Shown here in pieces: positions 60,105 to 64,000 of a DNA stretch of 64,000 nt. Numbering within the stretch: the first letter of the stretch is position 1; every line of letters begins with the position of its first letter. The stretch spans positions 1 to 64,000 of the forward strand of contig NZ_JARXHX010000022.1 in assembly GCF_031127835.1 (NCBI RefSeq). Direction: 5' to 3'. Below the pieces are notes generated by a model, which was not told where the DNA came from, did no database searches, and was given only the letters and a program-made list of their open reading frames with translations. Made by a program: the position numbers and the translations under genes. This DNA is from Pelagicoccus sp. SDUM812002. Lineage in GTDB: Bacteria; Verrucomicrobiota; Verrucomicrobiia; Opitutales; Opitutaceae.

Positions 60105-63100
60105 ATGAAGATAAAGAAAAGCCTTGTCGGAGTCGCTCTCTTTTGTGGACTTCCGATCTGCATCGCGTTTGGTGAAGGGATTTCGGGTTTTCCTCAGGTT
60201 AGAAACTACAGTTTTGAGGAAATAGGCGAGGCTTCACCCGGGGTTCGCCTAAGTTCCGATTCGGTCGGTAGGCTTTTGGCTATTCAAGAAGGTGCGTCTC
60301 TGGTATTCGACGACAAGAACTGGGAGCGTCTTTTGGAGAACCAGACGACTACCGCGATCACCCAGATCGTTAATGCTCCCGAGGGCGATAAACTCTTTTA
60401 TGGTACGTCTGGAGATTGGGGATATTTGGAGTACCTTCCCGACGGGCTTCTAAAACCGCATAGTCTTAGAGGGGCCACCGCACCCGACTGGACTTCTAAT
60501 TCGTCTTTTGAATTGATAGATTTTGTCGGAAACAGCGTGGTTTTTGGCGGTATCTCTGGAGTCGTTCTCTACGATAGGGATTCGGGCGAGCAAATGTATT
60601 TTGACATCGATGATGTGGGTAGCCTTTTTGTGCAAGGCGACAACGTCTATATCAGCTCCTTTATTGACGGTATACACGTACTGAATACAAAGAGTTTCAC
60701 CATAACGAAACCAAAACGGGGGGTTGAGCACCCCCTTGCTCTACAGCTTGTCTCTGAGTGGTCTGATGAAAGTGTGGTCGGGTTGAGTTTTTACGAACAT
60801 CGATTTGTTTTCTACGATGGCGAAGAACCGAAATTCTGGGAGACTAAAATCGATTCGCTGTTGGTTGAGGGTGTATCTGATATTCAATTGCTAGACGACC
60901 AGCGGCTTGCAGTCGCGATCAAAGGCAAGGGATTGTTTATTCTTAGTAGGGATGGCGAAATCGTATTGGCTTTAGAGAATTCGAACTTTCAGGGTATTCA
61001 CGACTTGTATTTTAATGAGGCGGGCGTTCTGTGGATTTCTACTTCGGATGGAGTTAGTAAATTATTGTATAATTCTCCAGCAACGAATTTCGACCACCGA
61101 TTAGGTCTAGCACTGAATTGGCCTACTCCTTTCAATCATAATGGAAAGACATTAGTCTATTCGGACGGGAAACTTTATGAAGCGAAGCCTACGGCTCCCG
61201 GCCATTCTACTGAATTTGAAGAAATAGACCTTGGGCTGGGAGGCAACTATGGAGCTTGGTGTGCAGCGTCAGCTCCGAGCGGCCTTCTTGTTGGCAACTC
61301 GAGCGGAGTCTTTTATCGCTCCGATACTGGCGAGGTCGAAAAGGTGGTCGAAGGGGTGAATACCAGTCGATTGGTCGCCCTCGAAGGAGACTATCGAGCG
61401 TACCTCGCAATCGGATTCGCTCGTATCGTGGCCATACGCGAGACTGAAAAGGGCTGGGAACAAATTGGTGAAGGGGTGCCAGGGGTCGGGTTTCCGTCGA
61501 TTATGCACGTAACAGGCACCCAGTCCATCTGGATAGAGCTGGGCTCGAATCGTGTGGCGCGGATCGTTTTTCGTGATGGAAAAATCATTACGCGAATATT
61601 CGACGAATTTCCTTGGGAAGGAAGATCATGGGTGAATGTAGGCAACATCGGAAAAACAACTATTCTCACAGGGCCGTCAGCGGCGAGAGTGTTTTTCGAT
61701 GAGGAAAGCGAGCAATTTTGCGAGCGTCCGGAACTTGATGCCTTGATTGATGAGTTGCCAGTCATTCCGATCCGTATGAAGGAGGATCAGTTCGGCGTAA
61801 TTTGGGTCACACACACGAACGGAGTCATGGTGCTGCATCCGACTGAAAGCGGCTATCGCTTAGACTCTGAAAGCCTAAGTGTAATTCGAGAAAACTATCC
61901 ACTCGTATCGCTAACGGGAGAATCGGATATTTGGATACATTCAGGACGCTTGCTCATACATGTGGATCGAGATGGGATGGGCTATCGATCAAAGACGGTG
62001 AGGCCCACTTTGGTTCGGGTGGTTGATTCGCGCCGTAACTATGAGATATTTAATATCGCCAAACCGGACAAAGCCAAGTTGGGAAAGATTCCGTTCGGGC
62101 AGAATAGTTTAAATTTCCACTTTTTCCCGGGGACGTATTCTCCCATGAATTCTCCTAGCTACCAGTATCGACTTGAGGGCTATTCGGAAGGATGGTCGCT
62201 TCCGTCAAAGGATTCGACGATACGCTTTACCAGTTTGCAGGAAGGCGATTATAGCATGAGCGTCAGGCTGCTTGACCGGCGCGGATTTATGGGTGAGTCA
62301 GCAACTTTTTCCTTTTCGATAGAACCGCCTGTATATCGAACTTGGTATTCATATCTCGGATATACTCTCTGTTTATTTGGGACAATTTGGGTGTTTAGTC
62401 GTTGGCTTCTAGAACGGGCGAGTGATCGGCAAGCCTCTCTTGAAGCTATTGTCAAAGAGCGTACGCACGCTCTTGATGTGATGAATGAAGAGCTTAAGCG
62501 TTCGGCTTTAGACGCTAAGAAAGCTGAACAGGCGAAGAGTGAATTTCTAGCAAACATGAGTCACGAAATTCGTACTCCGATGAATGGCGTGATGGGAATG
62601 TGTACTGTACTGCAGGATACGGATTTGGACGATAGGCAAAGCGATTACGTCGATACAATTCGCTCCTCAAGCGACACGCTGTTGACGATAATCAATGATA
62701 TTCTAGACTTCTCGAAGATAGAAGCTGGTAAGCTTCAGCTGGAGAGTATCTCGTTCGATCTAAGATTGCTTGCGGAGGAGGTATTCGATTTACTATCAGG
62801 CCAATTGGAGGGGAAATCGATTGATTTGATCTTCCATTTCGATCGATATGTATCCAAAATGCGGATAGGCGATCCGACTAGAATACGCCAAGTGTTAGTA
62901 AATCTAGTGGGGAATGCGATTAAGTTTACTAAGCAAGGCGAAATTTGCGTTGCCGTGGCGAATGGCGACGATCTCAACGAACTTGATATCGCGGTCAGCG
63001 ACACAGGAATCGGTATTAACAACGAGAACCTCGACTCGCTGTTCAGTCCGTTTTGCCAGGAAGACGAAAGTGTGACCCGCAAATACGGAGGTACAGGTCT

Positions 63101-64000
63101 TGGCCTAAGCATTTCCAAAATGCTAGTAGAAGCGATGGGCGGAAGAATCTGGGCAACAAGTACGATCGGAGAAGGTAGCACGTTCCAATTCACGCTTCGT
63201 GTAGAAGTCGACGAATCTACTGAAGTTCAAGAATTCACGGATCTCCTTTTCGGGAAGCGTCTATTGCTTTGCGACGATGGCAAGCGGAGCTGCCTAGCGA
63301 GCAGAGAAATCCTCAGGGGTTGGGGAGCGGAAGTTGAAAGCGTGGCCACTGTCGGTGAAGCGCTGGCGAAGCTGGAAAGGGGAGAAACGTTCGACGTCGT
63401 CGTCGCCGGAGCTAGCGAGGTCTCGGGTGGCTGTGGGGAAACGATTAGGCGAATTCGCGAGCGTTTTTCAGAAGAAGAATTGCCGATTGTTGCGATTGCT
63501 AGCGTTAAGCTTGCGAAAGAGTTACGCTTGATGCCGGAGTTAGGATTGGCTGACGTATTGACGAAGCCAGTACATCAGGCACAGGTTGGAAAATCGCTTG
63601 TCCGAGTCCTTGGAATTAATCACGATTTGGGCATTCGCAAAGCGAAGCGGGTGCAGCTTAATCCGATTTCCGAAGGAAAGACTGTTCGGGTTTTGGTAGT
63701 TGAAGACAACCCGGTCAATCAAAAGGTAGCTAGATTGATGTTAAGCCGTCTTGGGCTGCGGGCTGACTTGGCAGGAAATGGAATTGAAGGCGTCGAATCC
63801 GTGCTTCGCCAACAATACGATATCGTCCTAATGGACGTCCAGATGCCTGAAATGGACGGCCTGGAGGCGACGCGCAGGATCCGGGCGTCCGCGCTAGAAC
63901 ATGGGCAACCAAAGATCTATGCTATGAGCGCCGGCGTGTCCGAACTCGATAAGAAGGTTTGTTTTGAGGTGGGAATGGATGGATTCGTACCGAAGCCGGT
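60105..64000 (+). CDS. Hybrid sensor histidine kinase, cut by right edge
   Basis: Open from ATG 60105 to the window end, at least 1298 aa. A leader (KSLVGVALFCGLPICIAF) is followed by about 620 residues of two-component-regulator propeller blades, for example NEAGVLWISTSDGVSKLL and DQFGVIWVTHTNGVMVLHP. A Y_Y_Y domain follows (SPSYQYRLEGYSEGWSLPSK). After a transmembrane helix near residue 750 comes HisKA with H820 in MSHEIRTPMNG, then ATPase motifs VNLVGNAIKFTKQGE and YGGTGLGLSISKML. The first receiver (about 1045-1165) lacks the acceptor Asp (FDVVVAGASEV) and is degenerate; the second has D1244 in LMDVQMPEMDG. This HTCS-like reception of extracellular glycan signals is known from Bacteroidetes; an AraC output would lie beyond the edge, if present. 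Confidence 0.88.
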   Translation, partial: MKIKKSLVGVALFCGLPICIAFGEGISGFPQVRNYSFEEIGEASPGVRLSSDSVGRLLAIQEGASLVFDDKNWERLLENQTTTAITQIVNAPEGDKLFYGTSGDWGYLEYLPDGLLKPHSLRGATAPDWTSNSSFELIDFVGNSVVFGGISGVVLYDRDSGEQMYFDIDDVGSLFVQGDNVYISSFIDGIHVLNTKSFTITKPKRGVEHPLALQLVSEWSDESVVGLSFYEHRFVFYDGEEPKFWETKIDSLLVEGVSDIQLLDDQRLAVAIKGKGLFILSRDGEIVLALENSNFQGIHDLYFNEAGVLWISTSDGVSKLLYNSPATNFDHRLGLALNWPTPFNHNGKTLVYSDGKLYEAKPTAPGHSTEFEEIDLGLGGNYGAWCAASAPSGLLVGNSSGVFYRSDTGEVEKVVEGVNTSRLVALEGDYRAYLAIGFARIVAIRETEKGWEQIGEGVPGVGFPSIMHVTGTQSIWIELGSNRVARIVFRDGKIITRIFDEFPWEGRSWVNVGNIGKTTILTGPSAARVFFDEESEQFCERPELDALIDELPVIPIRMKEDQFGVIWVTHTNGVMVLHPTESGYRLDSESLSVIRENYPLVSLTGESDIWIHSGRLLIHVDRDGMGYRSKTVRPTLVRVVDSRRNYEIFNIAKPDKAKLGKIPFGQNSLNFHFFPGTYSPMNSPSYQYRLEGYSEGWSLPSKDSTIRFTSLQEGDYSMSVRLLDRRGFMGESATFSFSIEPPVYRTWYSYLGYTLCLFGTIWVFSRWLLERASDRQASLEAIVKERTHALDVMNEELKRSALDAKKAEQAKSEFLANMSHEIRTPMNGVMGMCTVLQDTDLDDRQSDYVDTIRSSSDTLLTIINDILDFSKIEAGKLQLESISFDLRLLAEEVFDLLSGQLEGKSIDLIFHFDRYVSKMRIGDPTRIRQVLVNLVGNAIKFTKQGEICVAVANGDDLNELDIAVSDTGIGINNENLDSLFSPFCQEDESVTRKYGGTGLGLSISKMLVEAMGGRIWATSTIGEGSTFQFTLRVEVDESTEVQEFTDLLFGKRLLLCDDGKRSCLASREILRGWGAEVESVATVGEALAKLERGETFDVVVAGASEVSGGCGETIRRIRERFSEEELPIVAIASVKLAKELRLMPELGLADVLTKPVHQAQVGKSLVRVLGINHDLGIRKAKRVQLNPISEGKTVRVLVVEDNPVNQKVARLMLSRLGLRADLAGNGIEGVESVLRQQYDIVLMDVQMPEMDGLEATRRIRASALEHGQPKIYAMSAGVSELDKKVCFEVGMDGFVPKP

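Overview
The window looks like a chromosomal stretch from a marine, Opitutae-like member of the Verrucomicrobiota (Puniceicoccales/Opitutales relatives). The reasons are two very large TonB-dependent receptors without SusD partners, one carrying the mature N-terminus VFILSPFEISGEE typical of that class; an abundance of secreted glycoside hydrolases; NarL-type two-component systems; FlgO/TolB-like TPR proteins; and starts that mostly lack a Shine-Dalgarno sequence. This assignment rests on protein style only. No rRNA, tRNA, CRISPR array or insertion sequence was recognised.

Layout. 1-2.8 kb: an edge fragment with a helix-turn-helix, a short RNA polymerase omega-like gene, an orphan groEL paralogue and a small unknown gene. 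2.9-31.2 kb: a carbohydrate-utilisation locus. It holds a soluble NarX/NarL-like kinase-regulator pair, a 1242-aa TonB receptor, a membrane kinase with OB-like sensor repeats flanked by two paralogous regulators, GH43 and GH29 (fucosidase) genes on the + strand, a converging lacZ-GH2-GH43 operon on the - strand, a secreted propeller-like protein, a second TonB receptor followed by a purple acid phosphatase, and another GH43-like gene. Galactosidases, fucosidase and GH43 enzymes with no sulfatase suggest a fucosylated, galactose- and arabinose/xylose-containing glycan. The exact substrate cannot be read from sequence.

Four near-palindromic sites with the core TCCC[C/T]-N6-GGGGA lie in front of the first receptor, between the kinase and its divergent regulator, in front of lacZ and in front of the last GH43 gene. 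I propose them as the operator linking these units, probably bound by the NarL-type regulators. This is the most system-like signal in the window.

31.3-42.1 kb: ordinary accessory genes on mostly the - strand (SDR, two metallophosphoesterases, esterase, DUF1801, alpha/beta hydrolase, ankyrin, VOC, AraC) plus an HDOD gene and a large secreted unknown on the + strand. 42.3-45.4 kb: a CsbD stress gene too short for usual ORF cut-offs, its small neighbour, and monomeric isocitrate dehydrogenase with a clear terminator. 45.6-55.0 kb: four tandem paralogous membrane TPR/FlgO genes. The three spacers between them each hold a long imperfect inverted repeat whose right arm runs almost into the next start codon. 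55.0-64.0 kb: a gene-poor kilobase, a six-hairpin glycosidase-like protein, a class C beta-lactamase-like hydrolase and a hybrid sensor kinase cut by the right edge.
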